DNA from: Sistotremastrum niveocremeum HHB9708
Lineage: Eukaryota > Basidiomycota > Agaricomycetes > Sistotremastrales > Sistotremastraceae
Reading direction: 5' to 3'
DNA: 64,000 bases
Assembly: GCA_001630475.1 (NCBI GenBank)
Contig: KV419402.1
Span: 184,333-248,332, forward strand
Under the pieces are notes generated by a model. That model did not search any database, was not told where the DNA came from, and saw only the letters and a list, made by a program, of their open reading frames with translations. Shown here piece by piece: positions 35,959 through 47,159 of the stretch (the stretch's first letter is position 1; each line of letters starts with the position of its first letter). Made by a program: the position numbers and the translations under genes.

Positions 35959-36390
35959 AACTAGGCTCCGCTTTGATATATGTCTGCTGGCCCTCATCCC
36001 GATTGAGTATTTCGCTCTGAATTTATGCGACCATACTGTTTCTACAAGAATCCGGATGCGATGTGTGCTGTCGTCTTGGTGCTCTGGTGAACGTGCTGTT
36101 GACGAATGGGGATCTGGAAGCCTCATCAAGTAGACCTCAAAGGCCTTGGAGTCCGACGAAGCTCCTCATCAGATATTCCAAAAATTCGTCTGTGCTTCAG
36201 TCAGTATTTTCGGTTTGATCGCTGGAGATCTTTCTTATGCGTGGCACCTTCTCTAGCACATATCTGATTCAAGTTCACCTGACACCTTCCGCACACGGAT
36301 GTCACAATGCCTGTGATTATCGTACTCTCTCAGCGTTCTCTGCCACTTCTTTCACAGGACCAGAGTTTGAGTCTCCCTCGCCTTCTCTAT
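35959..36390 (+). other. Right-hand remnant of R1 and unassigned sequence
   Basis: This follows the transposon and should hold the rest of the R1 body, but little similarity to other R copies can be seen by eye. No coding region is supported. Confidence 0.25.
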
Positions 36391-36499
36391 TAGATGCATG
36401 ATTCGTATGTTCCTCGCCGTAACGGCCTCATTGATCCGCTGATACCCAGGCCTTCCAGTCAATATCCCTGTACCGCGATTGGGCCGGCGCCTTCGGGTT

Positions 36500-36690
36500 G
36501 GCTGAAATCAAATCCCGAGCCGTCGAGGATCATGAATGGGTGGTCTCTGGCGTCGTATACGGTCGCCCTCGAGTCTGTAGTAGGTTTTCTCCGATTTTTT
36601 TTTCTTACGTCGATTTTGAACTTCGATTCCCAGGGTAGTTTCACCGAGACCGATCTGTCGGTTCAGGGTTCGAGGAAAAGGAAGCGAGGA
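36500..36690 (-). pseudogene. Fragment of an unidentified coding sequence, arm 1
   Basis: On the minus strand the fragment reads GETTLGIEVQ, then after a poly-A-rich gap TYYRLEGDR, then in another frame DHPFMILDGSGFDFSQPEGA. The same words GETTLGI and TYYRLEGDR occur on the plus strand at 38,020-38,110. I do not recognise the protein. Frames change and no start is visible, so it is a relic. Confidence 0.4.
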
Positions 36691-36829
36691 AGCCGGCCGA
36701 GGGCGCTTAGTTCGGGGAGGACATGCTCGAAAGCTAAATGCTGTTACATGTACTATACGGGACAGCGCAGTACAGATCTCATGTACAAAATCAGGTATGC
36801 TGTTGCCATCATAAGATGAACACATGTGC

Positions 36830-37840
36830 TAGATGGTCCGCAGCTACGTCACCGTGCTCACGACGTCCTCAGCCAAATTCAAATTCCGCTCGTGACGTGA
36901 CTCCTTCTCTAGTACTTATCGTCGATTTCGCCTCTCGCGCAATTTTCTACCTTTGTACCTCTACATGATCATATGGAATAGTCATGTGCATGTTGGCATG
37001 TGGTATTGAAGCACCGAAGGTCTTGTTATGTATTTTTTTCCAATTAATCTTGGTGTTTTCAGCTAAAGTTTTGCCCATCTTTCTATCGTACTTTCTCCCA
37101 TTCGCTCTTGCTGTAGGGAACCATTGGGGCCAATACTATCATTTTTTGGTATCGAAAGTCTCACCCGCATGCCTTATTTTCTAGTATTCATAGTGCAATC
37201 GTGTAGTAGTAGTCCCCACATAATACTACACTCGGATTCTCCCTCAAAACTTTTCCGAACGTCGGGAACGCTCCCGATTGATTGCTGCGACTAATAGCAG
37301 ATTTTATACGACCCTTGGTCGTGTTTGAGTCCGGCTTATCGCTCTCAACAATCCCATTCTCGTACACCGGAAAATTTCAAACTCAGCCACATCTCTCGCA
37401 AGCTCTCCTGCGTGCTCTAGCTTCGCGATAAAGGTGCAAAAAAATACAAATGGATTATTAAACCTATCTTACAGTACATTAAGGCGCTATAGCACCTTCG
37501 AAATCCTCAGAGACCTCCATAGGTCCGTCTGATTTCTCTTTGATGGTACCAAAAGCAGAATTAATGAGAAACATGGAAAAAAAGTCGCAATCGATGCAAT
37601 ATTGAAGACTCCATTATCTTCAAACGGATATCTCAAACCGTGGCTTGTACCCGAGTGGCTAGCCGTACTAAGTATGATGGCATGCACTCGACCAACACTC
37701 GACCACGCTGTAGTTGGCCGAAAGGAACCGAATCGGTCACGGCTATCATCGGGCTATGTCTTCCGGCAGGCTCTGACCAAACCAAACGCCGGCAGTGAAC
37801 TTTGAAATGAATATTCTCTGCAGTCCTCAAAAAAATTGCA
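36830..37840. other. Unassigned spacer between two inverted relic arms
   Basis: No gene, TIR or repeat is supported. Because the flanking relics are inverted copies, this could be the interior of a broken element, but its own ends were not found. Confidence 0.25.
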
Positions 37841-37989
37841 TCTGTGTACCTGATTGTACCTATCATCAACGAGAACAAAAGGCAAATGCACAGATTTTGG
37901 AAGTCTATTCGTAGTGACTCTCCCAGTATTCCGGATGCGAAAGCCGGTAATTGCAGCTCCGATTTCATGTGCCTTAGTTGGATTGAGTC

Positions 37990-38180
37990 GGATGCGTTCC
38001 CAGATTTTGGCTTCGGCGAAACTACCCTGGGGATCCAGGCCAAAGGTCCCGAGTCAGAATTTCATTTCGGGCGAAACCTACTACAGACTGGAGGGCGACC
38101 GTAGTCGTATACGTTATTACAAGACCAATCATCCAAGACCCTACCAGTCCACCTTTCAGATCGAGGTGCAAGACTATTAC
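37990..38180 (+). pseudogene. Fragment of an unidentified coding sequence, arm 2 (inverted relative to arm 1)
   Basis: The plus strand reads GETTLGIQAKGPESEFHFG, then, with a frame change, GETYYRLEGDRSRIRYYK and HPRPYQSTFQIEVQDYYSGG. The shared words with 36,500-36,690 show that both come from one gene or element. It is broken by frame changes. Family unknown. Confidence 0.4.
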
Positions 38181-38761
38181 TCAGGTGGCTCTTCGCTGTT
38201 CGGATGGCATCCACTCTGTATCATGTCCCTTCTTCCAATCTTGGCGATTGGTGGTTTTCGATACGACCTAGCAAGCAATGTGGTCCTACCATGGCCGGTG
38301 TCAATCTAGCGTTCATCTTCGCATGGCTTCTACGATTTTGCCCGGCTCGCAAACCGTACTCCATTCTGCTTGAGATATGCCTCTTTCGTGATCGCCTATC
38401 TTGGGCAACTCGACGTTCAACGACGGACAGCAAAATATATCCGCCGTTGTGAGTCACCAAGAGTGATTGCCTGTCTATTTCTTAAGAGTTATGTCCACCT
38501 GAGCACTGCACAGCAAGACAATCATGATGCCTGAGGTTCTTCAGACACGTCGCAACCGACATGTATATTCGCGAATGTGCTATTGAGCCGTCCAAGTTGC
38601 TCAAAAGGTGTTGTTATTATTAGTAATCACGCGTCCTTCTCCGAGTATCCCCGGGATTACCCCGAAGATACGAGAACATCGTACTGACTCGAGCTATGCT
38701 CGCAGTCTCTCGCGGACAGTAGAATTAGAATAATATATTGATCTAGAACGAATGTACAAGT

Positions 38762-38772
38762 AGTATAAAAGG
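38762..38772 (+). promoter_or_regulatory. Orphan TATA box
   Basis: AGTATAAAAGG is a textbook TATA match on the plus strand, followed by a pyrimidine-rich stretch. No convincing plus-strand gene follows before Q2 on the other strand, so it may be a relic promoter. Confidence 0.3.
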
Positions 38773-38989
38773 TCTCTTGTCGACCGCACTAATATACATC
38801 GTCTATTCTCTACTTGTTTGCTTCTATTTGCGCTCATAATCGACAAAAGGTCGTACGCAGTTCTTTCAGCGTGATGGTCGAATTGAGAGCGCGCCACGTG
38901 TGCCAAACAGGACCAAGCAAACTCGTTGCGTTGGAGTGTTGACGGGAGTCGTTATGCGTGAAGTGTGAATGATGGTTCTCTTATATGGC

Positions 38990-39880
38990 ACCCAGATGTC
39001 GGATCAAACAATTCTTCTCAATTTATCCAAAATCCGTACCTACAGACATGATCCAAGCCGACTTCACACATTCTTCAAGACTGACCATAGCATACTTCAC
39101 GATGACACCACGGTACCGCATCCTTCCTTCAAAGACCATGCACTTCAAAGTCACAGCCTTGACCACAGTCGAGGGTCATCAAGCCACATAGAATAGGAAG
39201 GCTACATGCAAATAAAGTCAAGAAGATAGCTCAGATGAGAAGAAGGCATCACTCACAACGTCGGCCGACACACCTGCTCATATTCAGCGGACGAAGACTC
39301 AAGTGCTCTGGCAACATACCAATTTTCCCGCCAGTTGGCGCTGTGAAGTCCCAGCGCGTACTATAATAGCTGGAGGGAGGATACGAAGATCGGAAGAGGG
39401 ATAATGGATGGAGACGCTGAACGCACATTTTCCCATTGACCTCCAAACCTCTTCGAAGTCGTGACCGAAACGAGCAAACTAGCAAGGTCTAATCGCCCAG
39501 TTTAGAGACAGGCATACTATTGCCGTGAAAGAAAATGAAGGAGACACACCAAAGCCATTGAGCGAAGCCAATGCAGAGCAACGGAGTTATTGGCATGAGA
39601 ATAGCCTGTAGATCGTCAGTTGAAAACCCATCGCTACCCTCACAGGCATCAGGTAAGGGCTTACATCTTAATGAACCCTTATATGCGCTCCCCAGTCATG
39701 ACTGCAAGTCGTAACGAAAATCGTTCTGCGTGCGGCGAGTAAAAGGTCCGGATCGACGAGAGCAGGATACAAGAAAATATGTGGGAAATATATGGACGGA
39801 GAATCGATAGCGATAGATAGAGATAGATGAGAGCGAGATGGGGGAAAGTCGACCCCTGCTTGAGCTCTTTATATACTTGA
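38990..39880 (-). other. Q2 transcription unit
   Basis: The leftward TATA box reads AAGTATATAAAGAG at about 39,879-39,866. The leader CCCCATCTCGCTCTCATCTA is close to that of Q1. The exon after the CTACAG acceptor near 39,605 reads YSHANNSVALHWLRSMAL before a GTGTGT donor near 39,551. The end motif TTTTGGATAAATTG sits at about 39,030-39,015. It is followed by the block GTTCGATT-like and GTGCCAAAC shared with the ATG15 promoter. Coding beyond these exons is uncertain. Confidence 0.45.
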
Positions 39881-40239
39881 CGAGCAGAAGCATTCGGGAA
39901 GACCGGAACGGAGAGAACGGGAAGGACGAAGAGATGTGGGAGAGGGATCGAAGTTATTTTTCGGAACGGCGGTCTTGGCGTCGAAGACTTAGGGCACGAT
40001 CTGAGATTGGGGATCGACAGAACGGAAGGATGCGGAAGTAAGTGCGAAGTGAATGAATGCCATGGAAGTCCTTCCGAAGATCGCGGATCGAGACGCCGTC
40101 GAGATCTGACATGCTCTGACAGGTGGTCGATCTGTCCGATATAGCTGATGCGGGATCAAGTGATCCCCCTTGTTCCTCTTCTCCAAGAAGCTCTCGCGCT
40201 CAAAAGGTAGTTTCGATATCACCCGGCCATCTAGATCAT

Positions 40240-41200
40240 TCCCCGACGACAGATTTCGAACAATAAATTCTGTATTTTCTATCCAATAACTAACTACATA
40301 TACTCAAAACATTCGCTCTCTCGAAATACGAACAAAGGAACATGCGCTCCTCCGTGCCTTGCAGGGACAGCCTGATCTAAGAAACGGGATCGACACTCTA
40401 GGGACAGGAAACAGCGACAGCATGGACCGACAACTGCTTACTGGGACGGAGCGGTTGATGAGACGACATGAGATAGGGAGGCACATATATGGACTCACCT
40501 CGACCATTTGAAACCGGCTTACCCTCTCCGTCGGGAAGTGCTGATACAGCCCTCGCTCACCGTTACACACGAATCCTCTGGTAACATATGAACATGGGCG
40601 GAGGAAAAAAGATATAATTGACGCACCGGAAAGATGCCAACAAGCCTTGATGTGAGTTCAACATCACAAGTGACAGTCACAAGATACTGAGTGCATGAGA
40701 AAGGTTAGTGGGATTGATGGTATACTAAGCGGAGCAAAATGGGACGTACCATGCCCTGGGATATTCGCTCGGACTCCACGATAGGCCAACTGAGTCGAGT
40801 GGACCGAAATCATCGATATCCGGCGAAGAGCGCATACACGACAGCCGCAGGCAGTCGCACGCATTATGATGCATCTCATCTAGAAACCATGTCATGAGTC
40901 AACATTTGAGAACTGCAATTCGGAAGCACTGGGACGTACAACAATGACAACAATCGTAAACGCCGCTGGTACTATGCCAGAGTATTGAGCCATCCCAGGC
41001 AAGGCTATCAGATGGAATGATGAGCCAATAGCCTAAAGGTTCAAGACTATGGATCATGGCGTTGATGGGCGCAAAGTGATGAAGATGGAAGGACTGCAAA
41101 AGGAGATGCTCATATGTGTGAGGGATAACCAAGAAGGCAGACGTAGATGGGGGTGAGATGGGGATTTTCGATGCAGATGGGCTCTCTTTATACCACAGCT
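40240..41200 (-). other. P2 transcription unit
   Basis: A TATA-like GGTATAAAGAG lies at 41,194-41,184 with leader CCCCCATCTACGTCTGCCTT. Exon 2 (about 40,879-40,750) is fully open in one frame, reading YEMHHNACDCLRLSCM, then DDFGPLDSVGLSWSPSEYPR. P4 carries the related DFDPID...IGLF stretch. The next exon reads YLVTVTCDVELTSRLVGIFP before a GTGCGT donor near 40,625, but the two frames do not join with the splice sites I can see. The donor matching GTAAGTCCATATATG is GTGAGTCCATATATG here (40,498-40,484). The last part has several stops and the end motif reads TTGGATAGAAAATACAG. Probably a decayed copy. Confidence 0.42.
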
Positions 41201-41204
41201 TAAC

Positions 41205-41749
41205 GGGCTTTGCAATTCGTCCGATCAGATCCCGAACATCGAAGGCATGGAATGAGTTGGAAGAGATGTCGGGAGGAAAAGCTTGGCGTAGCGATTGACA
41301 GTTTCACGATCGCAGCCGTGATCAGAAGTCTTCAAAACAAGAGGGATCTTCAAGAAGTCTACTGAAGAGATTCAGAAATCGGACCGGAGACGTTCTGTCA
41401 TCCCGAGAGGATCGGGTTTGTAGATTCGAAGAGAGACAGCTTGAGCGCCGATCGATCGACAGTTCCGAAAGAAGCACAGCGGGAGAGATTTGAGAGCGTC
41501 CCATGACAGATCGGAAGCAGGAATGAATACAATCAATCACGCAGGACCTCTCAACTTCGACTTCGGCTTCAAGCTTTATCCGAGTTGTTGCTGAGTTTCT
41601 GGTGGGTAATTATAAGCCAACACCCCAGCAAGAAATCGAATTCATCAAACTAGACGAACCAGGATCCTACTCCGATGTTGTATCAGAATGTTGACGAGTC
41701 GATGAATCTCGTAGAGGATTGAAGATTTGAGCGAAGGTTGACACCAAAG
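41205..41749. promoter_or_regulatory. Shared upstream region between P2 and R2
   Basis: Contains AAAAGCTTGGCGTAGCGATT then GACAGTTTCACGATCG near 41,278-41,313 and GATCGATCGACAG near 41,450, matching the P1/R1 interval. CATCGAAGGC-like and GGAGGAAAAGC blocks flank them. The rightmost part is the start of R2, ending ACACCAAAG where the transposon entered. Confidence 0.45.
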
Positions 41750-42896
41750 CATCAGGAAACGCGCAAAATTGCAATCACGCGTGGACGGGTTTGGACGGGT
41801 TTGAGCGTATTTGAGCCCGCCAAGCGAGGGACTTGGCCATTTTCCGCGACGCGTCTTGCTCTCCCTCCTCATAGCGCTGGCTTTCAAGCCTGTGACTGGG
41901 TGTGACATGTTCGTCTTCAACCGCCACGTCAACGTTATTCAAGGCTCAAGGCTCAAGGCCGCCGACACTGTCAGCCCTCAAGAGCGTGTGAATGCTATAA
42001 TGAAGTCTTTTCTACTCGCAAGCTCACCCGTACTCTCGACCCAATCCTCCGACTCGCCTTCGATTTATCACTATCTTTTCGTTCGGTCAATTGATTGTCG
42101 ATTCATGGGCAAGGTGTCAGCGGTATGCCATCTTCAGTTGCATCTGTGAATCCTCGCATTGACATGGTGTATCTTATACTCTTAGCTGGATTGAAGCTGC
42201 CCGCAATCTACTCGTGAAAAGCATACGTAAGTCATGTTTCATTCTGTCTTTTCTTCAACTTCACTTTTCGCAGGCAATCATCCAGTTCTGGAGCGCGCTG
42301 ATTCTAGAGATTCCGCTTCAAGATCAGTAGCGATGTTGACGAGAGGTTGAACCTGATTCAATGTAAGTCAGGCAACGTTTCTAGGCTCCATGTCATTTTC
42401 TGATATGATCGCGCAGGATTCTCTCGCAAAATACTGTCACATCGATCTTGAACATCAAACCGCCCATTAGCAAGAACGTCGGTGTTTCCGTCAACGCGCA
42501 AGGGAACAGACGAGGGATGAAAGTGAGCTTCTTCTCGAAATGTGTTATTGCGGGTTCCTGTAGTAAGTCACTGGCCAAATAGTAGTATTACGAGCTGGAT
42601 TTATATCTACTCTAGTTTCGTTTAATTGGTTGTACTAGTGTTGTATTCCATAGATGACAATATATGTGTATTGGTTTTATTCTATAATTTTCTGACTATC
42701 TGTCTGAGCGCAATCGTGGACGAATGAGCCTGATCTAGGCTGCCAGACCCATTTACAGAGCCTGTCACGCTCTCTCCGTGGTCGAGCGTGATTCTGACTA
42801 CCCCCTCCATCGAGCGTGGATGCGCCAAGGGATGCGCTTGAGCGGCCGTGATTGACCTCGATCGGCGTTTTGCGGGTTTCCTGATGAACATGACCA
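41750..42896. mobile_element. Non-autonomous TIR DNA transposon, copy 2, inside R2
   Basis: 1147 bases with the same terminal inverted repeats as copy 1 (CATCAGGAAACGCGCAAAAT at left, TTTTGCGGGTTTCCTGATG at right). The interior is collinear with copy 1 with scattered differences, including a changed stretch near 41,938-41,970. It splits the R motif ACCAAACACGACCAAAG: the left flank ends ACACCAAAG and the right flank begins AACATGACCAAAG. It therefore entered after R2 had been formed. Confidence 0.72.
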
Positions 42897-43950
42897 AAGC
42901 CGAGAAACTCACCGAAAATAATCAACTTGAAACTCCGCCTCATCCTCGCCGCCGCCGTCCTCGAAGCCATGTCCTCTTGTCTACTTCTTGTATGATTTCT
43001 CTCGTCATATTCTCAGTGATGCCAAGCTATGCCGTGAAGCCTCGCCATGGATATTAAGGTAAGTGAGACGCGTCAGTAAAAATTGAGTAGTGGACTAATG
43101 ATTCCGCCATTCAAGGTTTCAATGGCTTCTCAGTGCTGCTTCAGTTGTTTGCTAGCTTCGCCCTTGCGATCTGGTTCTTTTCTCTCCAATTATCATGTGG
43201 GAGACTCTGCTACATGTGTGTATATCCCTCCGAGTCATTGATGTAAGCACGTTGGTGCTAAAGGGAATATTTGATAGGGTGTCTGCTGCTATCTGGATAT
43301 TGTCTAGATCGTGGCGGGTCAATCAACCAAGTCTCAAAGTGCTTCGGAGCGGACGAGAAACTCCAAGGAAAGGCCGTCATTCGTTAGACGAGGACCGGTG
43401 AGTCTTGGACTCGCGTGGTACGGCAGAACCGGTTTTCTGACTCACGGCAGACTCAAAACATATATCCTGCGACTAATTCGGGTCATTTGTTGCCTTTCAT
43501 ATGCGGCGTCACCCTCATCCGTGAGTCCCCTAGTCTCCCAGCTCTCGCTTCCTCATCGCTCGCCGAATAGAAATGCCGACCTGTTCTTCGTAGTCGTCCT
43601 CTCCAAGATAGAAACCCCATTCGCACGCTCCTCATCATACGCTCGTCAATCTGTTTTGCTGATCTTCCCTTGCTCCCAGCGTCCACGTGCCTTGCTTACG
43701 AAACCGAATCTCCATACGACTGAAACCGGATGCCAAGCTCGCTGCTCCAAAAGCAGTCTGTTGCGATTCGCTCACAAGAATATCAACGTTGACAAGACTT
43801 CTCTCTCGAACCTACACTACAACTTCGAAGGAGTAGTCAATCATCCACCAATGCACCGTCACGTTCTTATGTCGATGAGACTTGCTCCGTCCCTCCGTCA
43901 AATATCCACGAAGACGATTGCCATGATACTCTAATGCAATTACGTGGCCT
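42897..43950 (+). pseudogene. R2, first exon cut by a transposon
   Basis: Downstream of the insertion the frame reads TKAEKLTENNQLETPPHPRRR then RSHVLLSTS, matching the TPPHPR frame of R4 and R5. It reaches a stop at 43,055-43,057, just before the donor GTAAGTGAGACGCGT at 43,059. The acceptor near 43,144 and exon text TTGTTTGCTAGCTTCGCCC match R1. Further right, a long plus frame (43,311-43,934) is open for 207 codons, with intron-like GTGAGTCCC near 43,522. Whether that frame is coding is unclear. A new start inside the transposon (about 42,848) would be in frame with TPPHPR, making a transposon-R fusion possible. Confidence 0.42.
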
Positions 43951-44079
43951 TTCTGTAAAGAAGATCAAAGCACCAGAAGAGCACGAATGAGCGGCCCCTA
44001 CCGCCTGGTCTAGTCTAGCAAGATCCACTAGCTATGCAAGTCCCAGCGAAAGGAACGCGTTCAGCAAGGAAATAATATT

Positions 44080-44430
44080 GCTTGAAGACTCTTCCGACAA
44101 GTTCCAATCAATATATCTTCAATATGTTGTGCCGTCTGAGTCGATTGATGTAGTCTACGCAGTGTTACGTATGTCTCGAGAAAATCTTCGTGAACAGAAG
44201 GCATGTGCCGATTCGGGTGCGGATAATGCGTGTTGGTCCAGTGAAGAGTTGGTTCCAAGTCTTTGAGAGGAACGACTGAAGTGAGGAGGGCAGTTTGATG
44301 TCAATGGATTTGTTGGGGCTCCCATAGGTAGCCACGTGTGCCAAACACAGCCAAGCGAATTCTTTGCAACAGAGTGTTGATTGGGAGACGTCGTATAGTT
44401 AGCAAGCGAGAGCAAACCTTAGCTGAGACC
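44080..44430 (-). pseudogene. Decayed copy of the ATG15 promoter and 5' coding end
   Basis: On the minus strand the segment reads VWHTWLPMGAPTNPLTSN, then HFSRSSQRLGTNSSLDQHAL. The true ATG15 upstream and first exon read [18 protein letters not shown] and [16 protein letters not shown] at the corresponding place. DNA words such as GGAACGACTG, GAGGAGGGCAG and CGTGTGCCAAACA are shared in order. The ATG15 start codon is not kept. It lies just beyond the 3' end of Q3, as real ATG15 lies beyond Q1. Confidence 0.65.
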
Positions 44431-45330
44431 CAGATTTCGAAACAAACATATACTATTGTGTTATCCAAGCTCTGTATATACAAAGATCTTGGCGATAATG
44501 CCAAACACTGCTTCTGGATAACAGGATCACACTTTTGTACTCAACCTGGCGACGGCCACCTGCCTCTAAAATCCGTTGCAGCGACAGACCTCCTACCTCA
44601 CACCATTGAACTTTAAAAGCTGACAATGATAAACCTCACTGACTTCAGGCCAGCGCATCGAATCTGAGAGAAGGGATCACTTACAACCCGGGTTCGACAC
44701 ATCTGTTTGAGTTCCAAGTAAGCATTTGGAAATTCCAACGTTCTCACCACATACCGCGGAAGTCGTCTCTCGACTTATGGTCCAGGAATTGCAGGGCATT
44801 TCCAAACCGCACTGGACAGAAATAATGTACGAGGATCAGAATAGGCATGATAGATGGAAGACACCGAACTTACTTCGTTCAACTGAGAATGTCAGCCACA
44901 GATGTGACCGATTAATCCAAGTCGACCACATCTAATTTCAAATATCAAAGACGGGAACATTCTAACAATCTGGAAATAAAGCAGCGTACCTTGTCAATCG
45001 AACAAAGCCAGTGGTGAAGCAGGGATAGCGATGCTGACGAATAGCCTTGAAACGTTGTCGGTTTAAAATTAGTTATTTACTGGAGGGTAGAGATCTCAGG
45101 AATGCGCTTACACATGAGCGATGGCCCATCCATTTTGCCAGACCATCAGCTGCGTCGGACCGCAGTGATGTCGCTCGGTCATCAGAAGGCGGGACGACAC
45201 CGGGGTCGAGGGTAGAAGGGAATGTGGGGCGGATAGATGGACGTGTGTTCAAGCTGGGGTAGATCGAAACAGATAAGAGAGAGATGGGGAAATGAGACCT
45301 GTGTCTGAGCTCTTTATATACTCCCCCAGG
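44430..45330 (-). other. Q3 transcription unit
   Basis: TATA box GAGTATATAAAGA at about 45,323-45,311 and leader CCCCATCTCTCTCTTATCTG. A first exon ends ATGGGCCATCGCTCATGT before GTAAGC (about 45,112). After a CAAG acceptor near 45,053 the exon reads YSSASLSLLHHWLCSIDK and ends at a GTACGC donor near 44,994. These two exons join in phase (MDGPSLMCYSSASL...), making Q3 the best test of a Q protein. The end motif TTGGATAACACAATAG is at about 44,475-44,460. Confidence 0.5.
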
Positions 45331-45649
45331 ATAGAAGCATTCGGAAAGACCGGAGAGAACGGAACGATCGAAGGGAGGGATCGAGGTGATTCTCGGAGCG
45401 GAGGACTTGGCATGAGGATCTTTGGGTAGATTTGAGATTGGGGCTCAACAGGACGGAAGGAAGCGGAAGCAAACGCGGATGTGTGCCATGGAAGTCCTTC
45501 CGAAGATCTCGGATCGAGAAGTTTCGAGATCTGACCTGCTGTCAATCGGTCCAATTCGGCGTCTCCATGAACCAAAGATTGTCGAAACTCTCCGACGAAG
45601 CCATTCACGTTCCGAGAAGAGTCACTTCAAATTCCGTCGTCATCTAGCT

Positions 45650-46662
45650 CATTCGCGGACAGCATATTGGAACAAAAAATTCTGTATATAGTATCCAATA
45701 AGAACATACATAGACTCGAAATCCAGATCCGACGGAACGCTCATCATGAGAACATTTGCACCGCAATCCTCGTTCGACCTGGATACGCCCGTTCGACCTG
45801 AAGACACACAATACTTCGTCCCAGAGAGTTCTACAAGAATTGCAAAGAAGGGCCTTGGGGTACGAAAGTAGCCCACAGTCCAAGCGACAAGGAAAATTCA
45901 TAAGGACGGAAAGGTATGGTCTGTGAGCGAGCGGTTAATTAATCGATAGGTATCAACACGGCGCATATATGGACTTACGGCGCACCAGCTGATGCCCAGA
46001 TACCTTCTTCATGAGCGATGCTAGATCAGGGAACCGCCTTCCACGACACTCGATCTCTGTTGAACCGTATCAGTATACCTTAGGAAGGAAAAAGGGTGGA
46101 CATACCAGGGTGACCATCGAAGCATCGGTGAATGAAATGCGATCACAACGAGAGACACCGGTCTGAATTCAGACCAAACTGTCAGCAATGCTTCATGGAC
46201 AGAAGTAAAAGACAAATATGCATACATCGATGTTGCGAGTTTCTTCCACAGCTCGAACCCAAGACGGACTGACAGTGTTGACATGAAGTGAGTTGAGATA
46301 CGATCAACGGCACGTATACAACGGTGAGAGGAAGGGGTGGGTATAAAGTGAGGACATAGCACAAAACTATCTGACATTAACAGTGAACATGGTAGCATAG
46401 GAGGCGCGAAGGACTGGGACATACGGCGTCCCTCATGACTCTAGCTGCTAGTAAGAGAAAGCGAGGTCGACATCATCTTCCAGGACAGGTGTTCAAGAGC
46501 GCTTAATGATCGAAGCCACAAAAACTCCCAGCTCATGCAGCTTGAGCATGGAAAGGACCAACGAAAGGCAGTGGAAAAAATGAGCGAGAGCACTTCAAGA
46601 AGGAGGACGTAGATGGGGAAGAGATGAGGAGCATCGATGCAGTTCGTCTCCTTATATACTCC
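45650..46662 (-). other. P3 transcription unit
   Basis: TATA box GGAGTATATAAGG at 46,662-46,650 with leader CCCCATCTACGTCCTCCTTC. The conserved donor GTAAGTCCATATATGCGCC is at 45,979-45,961. The last exon is open to the end motif and reads CGANVLMMSVPSDLDFESMY then VLIGYYIQNFLFQYAVRE with a stop near 45,649. This agrees with P1 (CGTILLMWSVAEIFDLESMY then VIIGYKIREFLFEM). That these ends match in amino acids argues that they are translated. Earlier exons diverge strongly from P1. Confidence 0.48.
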
Positions 46663-46664
46663 GA

Positions 46665-47110
46665 TTTCACGAGCTTTTGAGATCGGTTCCCGAACGTCGA
46701 AGACAAGGAAGGACTCGGACGAGATGTCGAGATGAAGCGCTTGGCAGTGCGATCGACAGCTTTCCGATCGTGGCCACTGTGAATGAAGAGGAGGGCTTCG
46801 GAGGATGGTGCACATGGCTGACAAGTCTTCTGAGGAGGTGCAGAGGCGCCGGAGAAATTCTGTCTTGCGGGAGAATCGGAGATCGTCGTCAGATCGAGAA
46901 CGGGAAGTCCAAGACAGGCAGCTTGATCATCGATCACTCGATCGATCGGAGAGGACTCCGAGCGCCAAAGATATCGGAACGTTTCGAGATCTATAGGGAG
47001 CAGAAACGAGTGTGATGGAAGATACTTGATCCGCTACTCCGAGTAGCGCTCCAGTGTTTTGAAGTGAGAGAGGTTGCCGCCAAGTCCGGATCGAAGAGTT
47101 GCAAGGCAAT
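46665..47110. promoter_or_regulatory. Shared upstream region between P3 and R3
   Basis: Blocks GCGCTTGGCAGTGCGATCGA then CAGCTTTCCGATCGTGG (about 46,737-46,775) and GATCATCGATCACTCGATCG (about 46,925-46,945) correspond to those of the other units. Confidence 0.4.
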
Positions 47111-47159
47111 ATTCTCTCTGAAAAGAAGAACCGCCATGTAAGTGAGACTCTACGATGTT

